DNA of 64,000 nt from Filimonas lacunae (lineage in GTDB: Bacteria > Bacteroidota > Bacteroidia > Chitinophagales > Chitinophagaceae), in NCBI RefSeq assembly GCF_002355595.1, contig NZ_AP017422.1:5522823-5586822 (forward strand), given 5' to 3'. Position 1 is the first letter of the stretch, and every line of letters begins with the position of its first letter. Positions 35,643 to 44,537 of the stretch are shown piece after piece. The notes under the pieces are model-generated. The model was not told where the DNA came from. It saw only the letters and a program-made list of their open reading frames with translations, and did no database searches. Both the position numbers and the translations under genes were made by a program.

Positions 35643-35673
35643 ATCTTTTATCATACTCCATAACTTTTGTACA
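35643..35673 (-). repeat. Right arm of the ~32-bp imperfect inverted repeat
   Basis: Reads as the reverse complement of the left arm at 31232-31263 over most positions, with TGTACA at its outer end. The two arms enclose 4.4 kb without a transposase. Confidence 0.5.
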
Positions 35674-35787
35674 TAATCCATTAAAACCCCGATTTTTCAT
35701 TTACACAGTTTATGAGATAGTGTCTTCGATGACTGCCAGTTGTAACTATAGGTGCCGGTTCCTCCTCGTATTTAAAAATATCAGATC

Positions 35788-36801
35788 TTACTCCTCCCTC
35801 TCAAACACATAAAGATTAAACGCGCTGTCATTCAAAAATACATACTTCTCCCCCCCAATAGGCTTATTGTTTAAAACCTCACCCTTTGCCAACGAGATCT
35901 CTGTCTGCCAAACGATCCGCTCCTGATGTATATCAAAAACCCCAAAGCGATTCCACCCATTATTCATATTATCCCCTACAAAGTAGATCTTATCCTCAAA
36001 GATACTACTACGCTGTACAAATAAAGGCACCCCATTCATATCCCCCTCGATCCGCTGCAGCACAGTAAATCCACCCTCCTTCATATCAAGACACATAAAC
36101 AACACCCCATAAAGCAAATAATATTTATCACCATATTGCCCCCCATGCAAAGGAACAGATATATTCACCGGCAGCTCATTCCCCTCCCTATTATATAATG
36201 CCGTATTCCAAACCATTGCACCAGTTACCACATCCACCGCTGCCATCGTCTTCTTATTCAATAAACAAATAACCTTATCCTCAAAACTCGTGACTATATG
36301 TAAAGACGCTCCTTCATCCAACACTAACCACTCCTTCGCCTCACCAGTAGCAAAAGATAACGCATACAACACATTCTCCCTGTCTACTACCCTAAAATAC
36401 AAAACACCATCATGTACCAATTGTCCGTTAGCCAACGAAGCTTCGTACCACCACTTCTCTTCCCCCAACAAATTAATCCTTTTCAACCCCGTTTTCCCCT
36501 CCTCAAAACATATCACGATGATATCATCCTCCACAATCCACATAGGATACAACTCACTCCCGATCTCCCTTTTTACCCCCTCACGTTCATACACCAACCG
36601 GGTATTACAATTATACACGATCCCTTGATTCAGGGGAAGCACCCTAGTATAAAAATCCTTTACATCCACCTCCAACACCCTTCTTGAAAGCGCCTCCTTA
36701 TTCAATTCAATCATCACTTGCTCATGATAAACATACAAACAGTGATCCGTCTTCGCATCCACACCATAATATCCGACTAATTTATCCTTTAATCTATACA
36801 T
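35788..36801 (-). CDS. Beta-propeller-like hypothetical protein, possible immunity protein
   Basis: 337 aa, beta-rich throughout, with repeated segments of PQQ/WD-like style (LKRINLLGEEKWWYEASLANGQLVHDGVLYFRVVDRENVLYALSFATGEAKEWLV; FGVFDIHQERIVWQTEISLAKG). No signal peptide, so cytoplasmic. It overlaps the upstream gene by one base (TAATG). Glu and Lys are mostly GAG/AAG and Arg often AGG, unlike the core genes around it (GAA/AAA, CGN), which suggests transfer. The immunity role is inferred from the pairing. Confidence 0.55.
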   Translation of the reverse strand: MYRLKDKLVGYYGVDAKTDHCLYVYHEQVMIELNKEALSRRVLEVDVKDFYTRVLPLNQGIVYNCNTRLVYEREGVKREIGSELYPMWIVEDDIIVICFEEGKTGLKRINLLGEEKWWYEASLANGQLVHDGVLYFRVVDRENVLYALSFATGEAKEWLVLDEGASLHIVTSFEDKVICLLNKKTMAAVDVVTGAMVWNTALYNREGNELPVNISVPLHGGQYGDKYYLLYGVLFMCLDMKEGGFTVLQRIEGDMNGVPLFVQRSSIFEDKIYFVGDNMNNGWNRFGVFDIHQERIVWQTEISLAKGEVLNNKPIGGEKYVFLNDSAFNLYVFEREE

Positions 36802-37346
36802 TAATTTAAGCTTTGAATAAAAGACAATAGACTAGTATTCGTAGTCTGAAGCTCCGTTTTGAATTCCTGAGCGGAAACATATTCCCTATCAAACAATTCA
36901 TTCAACCTTGCAATAGTCTCTACAGTACCACCAGGCCCCAACCACTCATCCGCCTTTTCTAGCAACCCCATTGCATAGCGAAGATATGTCCACAATTGCC
37001 TGGAGAAAGTAACACGCTTCTCAATCTTGTTTGCAAATGTGTCTATCCATTGATTTCCCCAACGCTTAAACTCAAAATAATCCGCTTTGTTCACAATGAT
37101 ATCAAACAAACACTTACTGGTCATATCGCTAATGTTCCCATCAAAATCATCCGAACCCTCCAGATTATCGATCGTATTATCAAAACGAAGACTTCCTCCA
37201 GGGAAAAGTTGAGGATACTGACGCAATATCCTCATCTGGAATGCCGTACCATACACTGTCCTTCGTACTTTCACCTTTTTCACATCCCTCCAAAGATTAC
37301 TTGCCTTCGTATTATCAGGATTAGAATAATTATTCGAAAAATACAT
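36801..37346 (-). CDS. Hypothetical protein, possible orphan polymorphic-toxin C-terminus
   Basis: 181 aa with mixed charged content: RDVKKVKVRRTVYGTAFQMRILRQYPQLFPGGSLRFDNTIDNLEGSDDFDG, then WGNQWIDTFANKIEKRVTFSRQLWTYLRYAMGLLEKADEWLG. No signal peptide. Its codon use matches the downstream partner and not the core genome. A compact basic/acidic domain coupled to a putative immunity gene suggests a toxin module detached from a larger delivery protein. No catalytic motif is recognised, so this is an inference. Confidence 0.45.
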   Translation of the reverse strand: MYFSNNYSNPDNTKASNLWRDVKKVKVRRTVYGTAFQMRILRQYPQLFPGGSLRFDNTIDNLEGSDDFDGNISDMTSKCLFDIIVNKADYFEFKRWGNQWIDTFANKIEKRVTFSRQLWTYLRYAMGLLEKADEWLGPGGTVETIARLNELFDREYVSAQEFKTELQTTNTSLLSFIQSLN

Positions 37347-37419
37347 AAAGTTACATAACCCCCGGACCTTATACAGTCGAAATCGTCTTGATCCGACAAG
37401 ACCACGCGTCGATCATCAA

Positions 37420-37457
37420 CAATAAAAAGCCTTCAGATTTATCACCTGAAGGCTTTT
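37420..37457 (-). terminator. Terminator downstream of the tRNA-like fragment
   Basis: Stem AAAAGCCTTCAG/CTGAAGGCTTTT with a T-run on the minus strand, directly after the tRNA 3'-end fragment, as for a real tRNA gene. Confidence 0.85.
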
Positions 37458-37461
37458 AACC

Positions 37462-37482
37462 TGCGGAGAGCAAGGGATTCGA
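37462..37482 (-). other. tRNA 3'-end fragment (probable attachment-site remnant)
   Basis: On the minus strand TCGAATCCCTTGCTCTCCGCA looks like the T-arm and 3' acceptor strand of a serine-type tRNA. Upstream the match ends (AAGG instead of the expected GGGTT), and no D-arm or anticodon stem can be drawn. Such 3' fragments are typical scars of integration into tRNA genes. Confidence 0.55.
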
Positions 37483-37619
37483 CCTTAATTGTCGAAGTCT
37501 TTTTCTTACTTGCACCATCCGAAACATCTCCACCTCATCTCCAATTATGCGCATTTCCCCTTTTCATTCAATATCAACAAGTTATTCTCACGCACTATTT
37601 TTCCTCCCGGCCATACATA

Positions 37620-37853
37620 TTGAACTTTCAAAAATTTCTATAAATTCTTTCCCTAATTCTTGTTAGTATCAAATCTGTGCTGTTACTTTGATACAGCAAA
37701 TGCAAATAACGCATAGCTCTCTAACGAATTACTTGCTAAGATTACTTGCCAAAATAAACAACGATTGCCGGTTTAGTACCCGCCATATGAAAAGAGGATA
37801 TTTTGATTGTGTTTAAATGAATAGCGCGCTGATTTCTCAGCGCGCCTTTTTTT
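37620..37853 (+). ncRNA. Candidate small RNA gene, copy 2
   Basis: Second copy of the element at 26911-27147, same orientation, with a promoter-like TTG...TACTTTG, the identical 64-nt block (37760-37823) and a terminator (37824-37845 plus T7) carrying three compensatory changes relative to copy 1. The gene downstream is again on the minus strand (37911). A 38-codon frame opens from ATG at 37700 here but is broken in copy 1, which argues against a conserved peptide. Confidence 0.6.
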
Positions 37854-37910
37854 ATAGCTAGCCCTGCAACAGGCTGTTATACAGTATTACCATCATCAAT
37901 TGTGCCACCC

Positions 37911-38348
37911 TTACCGGTTATCTCCCAGGCTATATTCGTTATTTTCTTCATCTTCCTCTCCAATCTCTTCATTTTCATCGTCATCCTCACTGCCCGGCAC
38001 GTCCAGCGAATCTTCATTTAACAGCTCACCGTCCTCGTCCCGGTTGTCCACCCGGGCGTTTCGCACATCCAGGTCTTCATCGCTGGACATGCTTTCAGAA
38101 GTTTGCTGTAGCAACTCCTTTTCTTCGGGTGTTACATCCGATTCGTCTAAATCATCGTCATTTTCAAGTATTCTTTTACCTTCTTCATCACCGGAAGAGA
38201 TGGTTACATCCCCTATTCCGTTTAACGGGGCAGGGCGAACATGCTCCTGGCCGGGAATATCTTCCACATCTGGTAAATCAATAGTAGCAACTTCTGGTTT
38301 CAGCTTTGCTTCATCCTTTGCACTGTCTTTAATATCATTCCTTGCCAT
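37911..38348 (-). CDS. Acidic low-complexity hypothetical protein
   Basis: 145 aa from the ATG at 38348 (MARNDIKDSAKDEAKLKPEV); a longer reading to 38417 crosses the upstream terminator. Extremely Asp/Glu-rich, with the end ...EDDDENEEIGEEDEENNEYSLGDNR. Probably disordered. Similar short acidic proteins are frequent in Chitinophagaceae; function unknown. It follows a terminator, so it has its own promoter. Confidence 0.65.
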   Translation of the reverse strand: MARNDIKDSAKDEAKLKPEVATIDLPDVEDIPGQEHVRPAPLNGIGDVTISSGDEEGKRILENDDDLDESDVTPEEKELLQQTSESMSSDEDLDVRNARVDNRDEDGELLNEDSLDVPGSEDDDENEEIGEEDEENNEYSLGDNR

Positions 38349-38371
38349 AGTATTCAGTTTAGTGTTCGTAA

Positions 38372-38409
38372 TAAAAAATCCCTTCCCATGCACAAAGGCA
38401 TGGGAAGGG
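38372..38409 (-). terminator. Terminator between the two small genes
   Basis: 12-bp stem CCCTTCCCATGC/GCATGGGAAGGG followed by TTTTTT on the minus strand, 11 nt after the stop at 38421. Confidence 0.9.
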
Positions 38410-38420
38410 CACAACAACTA

Positions 38421-38639
38421 CTACTCACAATCACCTTCTTTATGTTGGTCTTTATTTTTCTTTTTAGAGGCTTTAGCCGCAATCTGTGTTTGTAAATCGG
38501 CATCGTATGGAGCCGAAATACCATGCTTATCTGTGGGGTTACCTATACCAACCGCCGGCCCTCCTTTGGCGCCTTCGTCTCTTGATATATCTGCATTCTC
38601 TGTGGCAAATCCTCTGTTATCTGTTTTAGTGTTAGGCAT
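38421..38639 (-). CDS. Small polar hypothetical protein
   Basis: 72 aa from the ATG at 38639 (MPNTKTDNRGFATENADISRDEGAKGG), rich in Gly, Asp, Lys and Asn. The end AAKASKKKNKDQHKEGDCE is basic then acidic. Probably disordered; no family recognised. The upstream alternative start (38705) lies in a palindrome and is rejected. Confidence 0.55.
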   Translation of the reverse strand: MPNTKTDNRGFATENADISRDEGAKGGPAVGIGNPTDKHGISAPYDADLQTQIAAKASKKKNKDQHKEGDCE

Positions 38640-38703
38640 AGTGGTAATTTTTAATCGGTTAACTAATACCTGTTTACCTAAAAATTGCATGCCACCAAAG
38701 CAC

Positions 38704-38732
38704 ACCGCCTGGCAGTGTTACTGCCAGGCGGT
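38704..38732. repeat. 13-bp perfect inverted repeat
   Basis: ACCGCCTGGCAGT-GTT-ACTGCCAGGCGGT without a T-run. It is about 30 nt past the stop of the gene at 38764, so it may stabilise that mRNA end or act as a weak terminator. Confidence 0.6.
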
Positions 38733-38763
38733 TAGTATGTAGAAGATTATGTACGTAGTGAGA

Positions 38764-40314
38764 TTAACCTTTCCCCTTTCTCCCCTGTAGGTACATGCTG
38801 CGGCGCACCTCCTGCACGGGCACCTTCTGAATTTTGCTTTCCAGCCACGAAATGATATCGAGATACATAAACGAACGGGCTTCCAGCGGACTGCCACGGC
38901 GTTTTTCCAGTTTTTCTTTTAAAGCCTTGAAGGCAGGAATTACCTTATCGGGTGCCAGCGAAAACGATTTGCGCAAAAAACGGAACACATCTTCTTCCAC
39001 CACACTCAGGTTTTTCATTTTAGCCATAAAGCGATATACCGACTTAATCAGGTATTCCAGCAAGTCCCAGTTGCCCAGCTCGTAATGCGCTATCAGGTGC
39101 AGCAAACGGGCATAACACTGCAAATCTGTTCTCAAATCCATGCGCAGGTTAATGATCCTGTTCAGGTAATCAATCGCCTTTTCATTCTCACCGCTGCCAA
39201 AATACAAACAGGCTATTTTATAGTAAAACACCAAAATCCGGTGCCTGTCCAGCTGCAACCGGTATTCTTCCAGTTTTTCCTCCAGGCTATCCACCAGTGC
39301 CAGCCCCTCCGAAAAGGTGCCTTCTAAAAAGTGCTTGTTAATTCGCGAGATGTTGAGATATACAAAAGTTTGAATACGCACATTGGTATTGCTTTCCGCT
39401 TCCTCCGAAGCACCAAACGCTTCAAAGTTGTTCAACGCCTTATTAAAGCCATCGTAGTTTTCCAGCGAAAAATGGGCGCTCAGCAGGTTGTGCATACCCT
39501 TAATATATTGTACCGGCTCTATCGCCTTCATTTCCGGCTCACTGTCGAACAGGTTTACCCATTTCTGCGTATAGCGATAATACATCAACAGATCCTGTAG
39601 AATAAAGCCATACCAGCAATACGACTGATACAAATACATTTTGGCGTAAAACTTCAAATCACCCAGCTGATGCACCGGCAGGTTGGCTTCAAAAAACAGA
39701 TGCACCATGCTCACATCCTTTTCATCCCGTGCATGCCCCATTTTAATATACCAGCTGTATAGCTGTAGCGACAGGTTGGATAGTTTATTCTGCACATTCA
39801 AATGCGCATTCACTTCCGTTACCTCGTGCGAAAGCTGTTCGGCCCTGTTTTCAATACTGCGGGTAATATGCAACGCCTCAATCTTCTTTTCAAATATCAG
39901 CGCCTGCATCTGGAAGGTGACCTGGTTATGATCCTTCGCCATCTGCTTAATTCTGTCCAGCAGTTTTAAGCTCTGGTGATACAACCCCTTATTATATAAT
40001 ATACGCGCGTAGCTGATCTGCTCGTTCAGCTGTATTTCCACATTATCATCCTTCGTAAAACGAAGGCTTGTTAGTATTTGCTTGAATAAGTGGGCCTTTA
40101 AATTAGAGAGTTGCTGCTTCTTAATATCCGGACATTTTTGCAGTAATAAGGCTTCATCATATAGCTGCATACCGTCCAGAGCATCAAATAACGACACCAT
40201 TTTCAGGTCGTCGCTACCCGCATTTCGCTTTACAAAAACCTTAAAATTGCGTTTTTCCGCCTTTTCAAGCGACTTTACCAGTTGGAATAGTTCGTCCGTT
40301 GACCGGTTAGACAT
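38764..40314 (-). CDS. TPR-like all-helical protein
   Basis: 516 aa, helical repeats over most of the length, with TPR-like pairs such as YARILYNKGLYHQSLKLLDRIKQMAKDHNQVTFQMQALIFEKKIEAL and YYKIACLYFGSGENEKAIDYLNRIINL. No signal peptide or membrane segment. It probably acts as a protein-protein scaffold in the cytoplasm; partner unknown. Divergent from leuA with a 200-nt gap. Confidence 0.7.
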   Translation of the reverse strand: MSNRSTDELFQLVKSLEKAEKRNFKVFVKRNAGSDDLKMVSLFDALDGMQLYDEALLLQKCPDIKKQQLSNLKAHLFKQILTSLRFTKDDNVEIQLNEQISYARILYNKGLYHQSLKLLDRIKQMAKDHNQVTFQMQALIFEKKIEALHITRSIENRAEQLSHEVTEVNAHLNVQNKLSNLSLQLYSWYIKMGHARDEKDVSMVHLFFEANLPVHQLGDLKFYAKMYLYQSYCWYGFILQDLLMYYRYTQKWVNLFDSEPEMKAIEPVQYIKGMHNLLSAHFSLENYDGFNKALNNFEAFGASEEAESNTNVRIQTFVYLNISRINKHFLEGTFSEGLALVDSLEEKLEEYRLQLDRHRILVFYYKIACLYFGSGENEKAIDYLNRIINLRMDLRTDLQCYARLLHLIAHYELGNWDLLEYLIKSVYRFMAKMKNLSVVEEDVFRFLRKSFSLAPDKVIPAFKALKEKLEKRRGSPLEARSFMYLDIISWLESKIQKVPVQEVRRSMYLQGRKGKG

Positions 40315-40438
40315 CGTAATTACTTTTTTTAAAAATCCTTATCCACATTGCATTTCAGGGGAATTTCACCCGCTTATCCTTCGTAGAAATGGCCATATTT
40401 TGACCTAAAAAGCCAAAAAACCGGTTCTATTTTCGAAG

Positions 40439-40493
40439 TACAGACTGTTTCACAACAAATTTCGGCAGGCAGCCTAAAAGTAAGCAGTCTGTA
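40439..40493 (+). promoter_or_regulatory. Hairpin in the leuA 5' region
   Basis: TACAGACTG / CAGTCTGTA (9 bp, ~36-nt loop) followed by TTCTTTT, 20 nt before leuA. No Leu-rich leader ORF was found in the 200-nt gap, unlike ilv and thr. It may be a weak terminator or a binding site. Confidence 0.35.
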
Positions 40494-40513
40494 TTCTTTT
40501 ATAACAATTTGCT

Positions 40514-41683
40514 ATGACAAATAACAAAATTCACATTTTTGACACTACGTTGCGCGATGGCGAACAAGTCCCTGGCTGTAAGCTGAACACTAAAGAGAAA
40601 ATAGAGTTGGCGTTACAACTGGAACTACTGGGCGTAGATGTTATTGAAGCCGGCTTCCCTATTTCAAGCCCTGGTGATTTTGCATCTGTGCAGGAGATAG
40701 CCAAAATAGTGAAAAACGCTACTGTGTGTGGTTTAACCCGTGCCGTGCAAAAAGATATAGAAGTGGCAGCAGAAGCGCTGAAACCAGCTGTACGCCCCCG
40801 TATACACACAGGCATTGGCGCTAGTGACATACATATCAAATCTAAGTTCAACACCACCCGTGAAGATATCCTGGAGCGTGCTGCCAAAGCCACTAAACTG
40901 GCTAAGAACTTTGTAGATGATGTAGAGTTTTTTGCAGAAGACGCCGGCCGTGCCGATATCTCTTTCCTGGCAAAACTGGTTGAAACCGTAATTGCAGCAG
41001 GTGCCACCGTGGTAAACATCCCCGATACTACCGGCTATTGCCTTCCGCATCAATACGGCGAAAAAATCGCTTACCTGTACAACAACGTACCTAATATAGA
41101 TAAAGCTATTATCTCCTGCCATTGCCATAACGATTTAGGCCTGGCTACTGCCAACTCTATTGCCGGTGCTATTGCAGGCGCCCGCCAGATTGAGTGTACT
41201 ATTAATGGTATTGGCGAAAGAGCAGGTAATACCTCATTGGAAGAAGTGGTAATGATTATTAAGCAACATAGCTCATTAGGTTTATACACCGATATCAAAA
41301 CCGAAATGCTGAACCCGCTGAGCCAGCTGGTATCAGACACCATGCGTGTACCCGTGCAGCCTAACAAAGCCATCGTGGGCAGCAACGCATTTGCACACTC
41401 TTCCGGTATTCACCAGGATGGCTTTTTGAAAGAGTCATTGACTTACGAAATTATTACTCCGGAAGAAGTAGGCGCCAGCGGTTCTAAAATTGTATTAACG
41501 GCACGTAGCGGCCGCAGCGCTCTGGCACACCGTTTCCAGAAAATAGGATACGACTTCAACCGTAATGATATTGATGTATTATATCAGCAATTCCTGCACG
41601 TGGCAGATACTAAAAAAGAAGTAGAAGACAGCGATTTACAAGTGTTGGCAACCAACTACGTTCCTGCTGAGGTAAATGCATAA
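40514..41683 (+). CDS. leuA: 2-isopropylmalate synthase, short form
   Basis: 389 aa. It condenses acetyl-CoA with 2-oxoisovalerate, the first committed step to leucine. DTTLRDGEQ (10-18) and SCHCHNDLG with His203 and His205 are the metal-binding motifs, and [16 protein letters not shown] is the second family signature. The protein ends soon after the catalytic and linker regions; the ~120-residue C-terminal Leu-binding regulatory domain of the ~510-aa form is missing. First gene of the leu unit. Confidence 0.92.
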   Translation: MTNNKIHIFDTTLRDGEQVPGCKLNTKEKIELALQLELLGVDVIEAGFPISSPGDFASVQEIAKIVKNATVCGLTRAVQKDIEVAAEALKPAVRPRIHTGIGASDIHIKSKFNTTREDILERAAKATKLAKNFVDDVEFFAEDAGRADISFLAKLVETVIAAGATVVNIPDTTGYCLPHQYGEKIAYLYNNVPNIDKAIISCHCHNDLGLATANSIAGAIAGARQIECTINGIGERAGNTSLEEVVMIIKQHSSLGLYTDIKTEMLNPLSQLVSDTMRVPVQPNKAIVGSNAFAHSSGIHQDGFLKESLTYEIITPEEVGASGSKIVLTARSGRSALAHRFQKIGYDFNRNDIDVLYQQFLHVADTKKEVEDSDLQVLATNYVPAEVNA

Positions 41684-41731
41684 TTGATAGTATAGATATT
41701 GATGGCTTAATACATTTTTTACAAGATAGTT

Positions 41732-43129
41732 ATGGCGAAAACATTATTCGATAAGATTTGGGAGAAGCACGTAGTAAAGCAGATTGAAGGCGGGCCCTCT
41801 GTATTATATATAGATAAACACTTTATTCATGAAGTTACCAGTCCGCAGGCTTTTAAAGGACTGGAAAAAAGAGGGATGCAGGTATTTCGTCCTAAGCAAA
41901 TTGTTGCTACGGCCGATCACAACGTTCCTACGTTGAACCAGCACCTGCCTATTAAAGAAGAATTATCACGCATTCAGGTGCAAACCCTGAAAGAGAACTG
42001 TGAAAAGTTCGGTATTGAATTATACGGTCTGGGCCACCCCTTCCAGGGAATTGTTCACGTGATCGGGCCCGAACTGGGCGTTACCCAACCGGGTATGACC
42101 ATGGTATGTGGTGATAGCCACACCTCTACCCACGGCGCTTTCGGTTCTATTGCCTTTGGCATTGGCACCAGCGAAGTAGAAATGGTAATGGCCACCCAGT
42201 GCCTGATGCAAAGCAAGCCTAAGCTCATGCGCATTAACATTGAAGGCGAGCTGAAAAATGGCGTGGTATCTAAAGATATTGTACTGTATGTGCTGGCACA
42301 GATTTCAGCCAGTGGCGCTACCGGTTACTTTATTGAGTTTGCAGGTTCTGCCATTCGCAGCTTAAGCATGGAAGCCCGCATGACCATTTGTAACATGAGC
42401 ATTGAAATGGGTGCCCGCGGTGGTATGATTGCCCCCGATGAGGTTACTTACGAATATATGAAAGGCCGCCTGTTTGCACCACAAGGTGAAGCATGGGACA
42501 AAGCAGTAGCCTACTGGCGGACACTGCCTACCGATGAAGGCGCCACATTCGACCAGGAATATACCTACCAGGCAGCAGACATTGAGCCCATGATCACCTA
42601 CGGTACCAACCCCGGCATGGGCATTGGCGTTACCGGTCACGTACCTGCTTTAAGCGAAATAGAAGAACGCGAAAAACCTTCTTTCGAAAAGTCGCTGCAA
42701 TACATGGGCCTGGAAGCTGGCAAAAGCATCCAGGGCAAAAAGGTAGATTATGTGTTCATCGGCAGCTGTACCAATAGCCGCATTGAAGATTTACGCATGG
42801 TGGCCTCTTTTGTAAAAGGCAAAAAGAAAGCAGACGACGTAGAAGTATGGATAGTACCTGGCAGCAAGCAGGTAGAGAAACAAGCCATAGAAGAAGGTAT
42901 TGATAAAATATTTGAAGAAGCCGGCTTTCAGTTAAGACAGCCTGGTTGCAGTGCTTGTTTGGGCATGAATGAAGATAAAATTCCTGCTGGTAAATACTGC
43001 GTTTCTACTTCCAACAGAAACTTTGAAGGCCGTCAGGGTGCAGGTGCCAGAACCTTACTCGCCAGCCCGCTTACCGCCGCAGCAGCAGCCGTTACAGGGG
43101 TGATTACCGATGTAAGGGAATTAATCTGA
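41732..43129 (+). CDS. leuC: 3-isopropylmalate dehydratase large subunit
   Basis: 465 aa. With LeuD it isomerises 2- to 3-isopropylmalate. Aconitase-type 4Fe-4S ligands are in FIGSCTNSR and [14 protein letters not shown], and [26 protein letters not shown] is the family signature. Normal length. 48 nt after leuA. Confidence 0.96.
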   Translation: MAKTLFDKIWEKHVVKQIEGGPSVLYIDKHFIHEVTSPQAFKGLEKRGMQVFRPKQIVATADHNVPTLNQHLPIKEELSRIQVQTLKENCEKFGIELYGLGHPFQGIVHVIGPELGVTQPGMTMVCGDSHTSTHGAFGSIAFGIGTSEVEMVMATQCLMQSKPKLMRINIEGELKNGVVSKDIVLYVLAQISASGATGYFIEFAGSAIRSLSMEARMTICNMSIEMGARGGMIAPDEVTYEYMKGRLFAPQGEAWDKAVAYWRTLPTDEGATFDQEYTYQAADIEPMITYGTNPGMGIGVTGHVPALSEIEEREKPSFEKSLQYMGLEAGKSIQGKKVDYVFIGSCTNSRIEDLRMVASFVKGKKKADDVEVWIVPGSKQVEKQAIEEGIDKIFEEAGFQLRQPGCSACLGMNEDKIPAGKYCVSTSNRNFEGRQGAGARTLLASPLTAAAAAVTGVITDVRELI

Positions 43130-43157
43130 TAGCGCAGTCAATACTAAAAAATCCAAT

Positions 43158-43916
43158 ATGCCTGACATTAAGTGGAATAGCGAATTGTACGACAACAAAC
43201 ACAGCTTCGTATCGGCCTACGGCGAAGACGTGGTAAGCTGGTTACAACCTGCCAACGGCGAAAAGATCCTCGATCTGGGCTGTGGTACCGGCCAGCTGGC
43301 GCATTCCATTGCCATGAGCGGTGCAGAGGTTACAGGTATTGACAAATCGCCCGACATGATTGCAAAGGCGCAGGAGGCTTATCCCAACCTGCACTTTGCA
43401 GTAAAAGACGCAACCGATTTTCAATTTGCACAACCATTCGACGCTATCTTTTCCAACGCCACCCTGCATTGGGTGAACGAAAAGGAAAAAGCCATAGCCT
43501 GCATGTATAATAACCTGGCAGCAGGTGGCAGGCTGGTACTGGAAATGGGCGGAAAAGGCAACGTACAAAGCATTGCCGACGCTGTTTACCAGGCCATGCA
43601 GGAAGAAGGACTGGCCGATAAAAAATCGCCGGACTTCTGGTATTTTCCTTCTTTAAGTGAATATACCACCCTGCTGGAAAAACAAGGCTTCCGGGTAGTA
43701 AGCGCCATCCATTTTGACAGGCCTACCGCTCTTACCGGCGAAGACGGCATGGAAAACTGGATTCAAATGTTTGGCAGCTTTTTCTTTAAAAACCTTACCG
43801 CCGAACAGGTAACAGGTATTATTAAAAAAGCAGTAGAATATTTACGCGCCGAATACTATCATGATGGTGCCTGGGTAGCCGATTATGTGCGTTTGAGAAT
43901 CAAGGCTATTAAATAA
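43158..43916 (+). CDS. Class I SAM-dependent methyltransferase (Tam-like) inside the leu operon
   Basis: 252 aa. SAM-binding motif ILDLGCGTG (37-45), acidic loop GIDKSP and SNATLHWV (99-106) match the trans-aconitate methyltransferase/BioC-like group. It sits between leuC and leuD with gaps of 28 and 21 nt, so it is co-transcribed with enzymes handling isopropylmalate. Yeast Tmt1 methylates both trans-aconitate and 3-isopropylmalate, which makes an isopropylmalate-type acid a reasonable but unproven substrate. Alternatively, it is a general small-molecule methyltransferase that was inserted here. Confidence 0.8.
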   Translation: MPDIKWNSELYDNKHSFVSAYGEDVVSWLQPANGEKILDLGCGTGQLAHSIAMSGAEVTGIDKSPDMIAKAQEAYPNLHFAVKDATDFQFAQPFDAIFSNATLHWVNEKEKAIACMYNNLAAGGRLVLEMGGKGNVQSIADAVYQAMQEEGLADKKSPDFWYFPSLSEYTTLLEKQGFRVVSAIHFDRPTALTGEDGMENWIQMFGSFFFKNLTAEQVTGIIKKAVEYLRAEYYHDGAWVADYVRLRIKAIK

Positions 43917-43937
43917 CATTGAAAGAACAAGGATTGT

Positions 43938-44534
43938 ATGAGCAATAAAAGCATAAACATAGTAACATCATCAGCTGTTCCGCTGAATATTGAAAATATC
44001 GACACAGACCAGATTATTCCTGCCCGCTTTTTAAAAGCTACCAGCCGGGATGGTTTTGGTAAAAACCTGTTTCGCGACTGGAGATATGAAAACGATGATG
44101 AAGCGCAACCCAAAAAAGATTTTGCTTTAAACAACCCTGCTTATTCCGGTAAAATACTGGTAGCTGCTAAAAACTTCGGTTGTGGTTCCAGCCGCGAGCA
44201 CGCAGCATGGGCTATTAAAGATGCTCACTTTGATGTGGTAATCAGCAGCTTCTTTGCCGACATTTTCAAAAACAACGCACTCAACAACTTCCTGTTACCC
44301 GTAACCGTAAGCGAAGCGTTTTTACAAAAGATATTCAACGCTATTGAAGCAGATACTACCACAACCCTGGAAGTAAACCTGCCGGAGCAGTTTGTAAAAA
44401 TCAACACTACAGGCGAGCAGGAAAGCTTTGACATCAATAGCTATAAAAAAACATGCTTATTAAACGGCTTCGATGATATTGATTACTTAATCAATATGAA
44501 ATCTGAAATAGAAGCGTACGAAGCAGCACGATAA
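43938..44534 (+). CDS. leuD: 3-isopropylmalate dehydratase small subunit
   Basis: 198 aa. Aconitase swivel domain with [14 protein letters not shown] near the N-terminus and the loop [14 protein letters not shown] (about 80-93). Partner of LeuC. Separated from leuC by the methyltransferase gene; 3 nt before the ABC ATPase gene. Confidence 0.95.
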   Translation: MSNKSINIVTSSAVPLNIENIDTDQIIPARFLKATSRDGFGKNLFRDWRYENDDEAQPKKDFALNNPAYSGKILVAAKNFGCGSSREHAAWAIKDAHFDVVISSFFADIFKNNALNNFLLPVTVSEAFLQKIFNAIEADTTTTLEVNLPEQFVKINTTGEQESFDINSYKKTCLLNGFDDIDYLINMKSEIEAYEAAR

Positions 44535-44537
44535 ATT

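Noticed and set aside
37700-37816. 38-codon peptide within sRNA copy 2
   Set aside because: The same frame is broken in copy 1 although most of the DNA is conserved, so a peptide is unlikely to be the function.
38704-38732. Palindrome as a strong terminator
   Set aside because: The stem is perfect, but neither strand has a T-run after it, so only a weak or stabilising role was kept.
37900-38742. 280-codon Ser-rich plus-strand frame
   Set aside because: Shadow of the acidic genes at 37911-38639 on the other strand: Asp/Glu codons read as Ser/Phe. It crosses a terminator and has no family signal.
40315-40513. Search for a Leu-rich leader ORF before leuA
   Set aside because: The only short ATG frame (ATGGCCATATTTTGA) codes for four residues without Leu; no leader attenuator can be supported.
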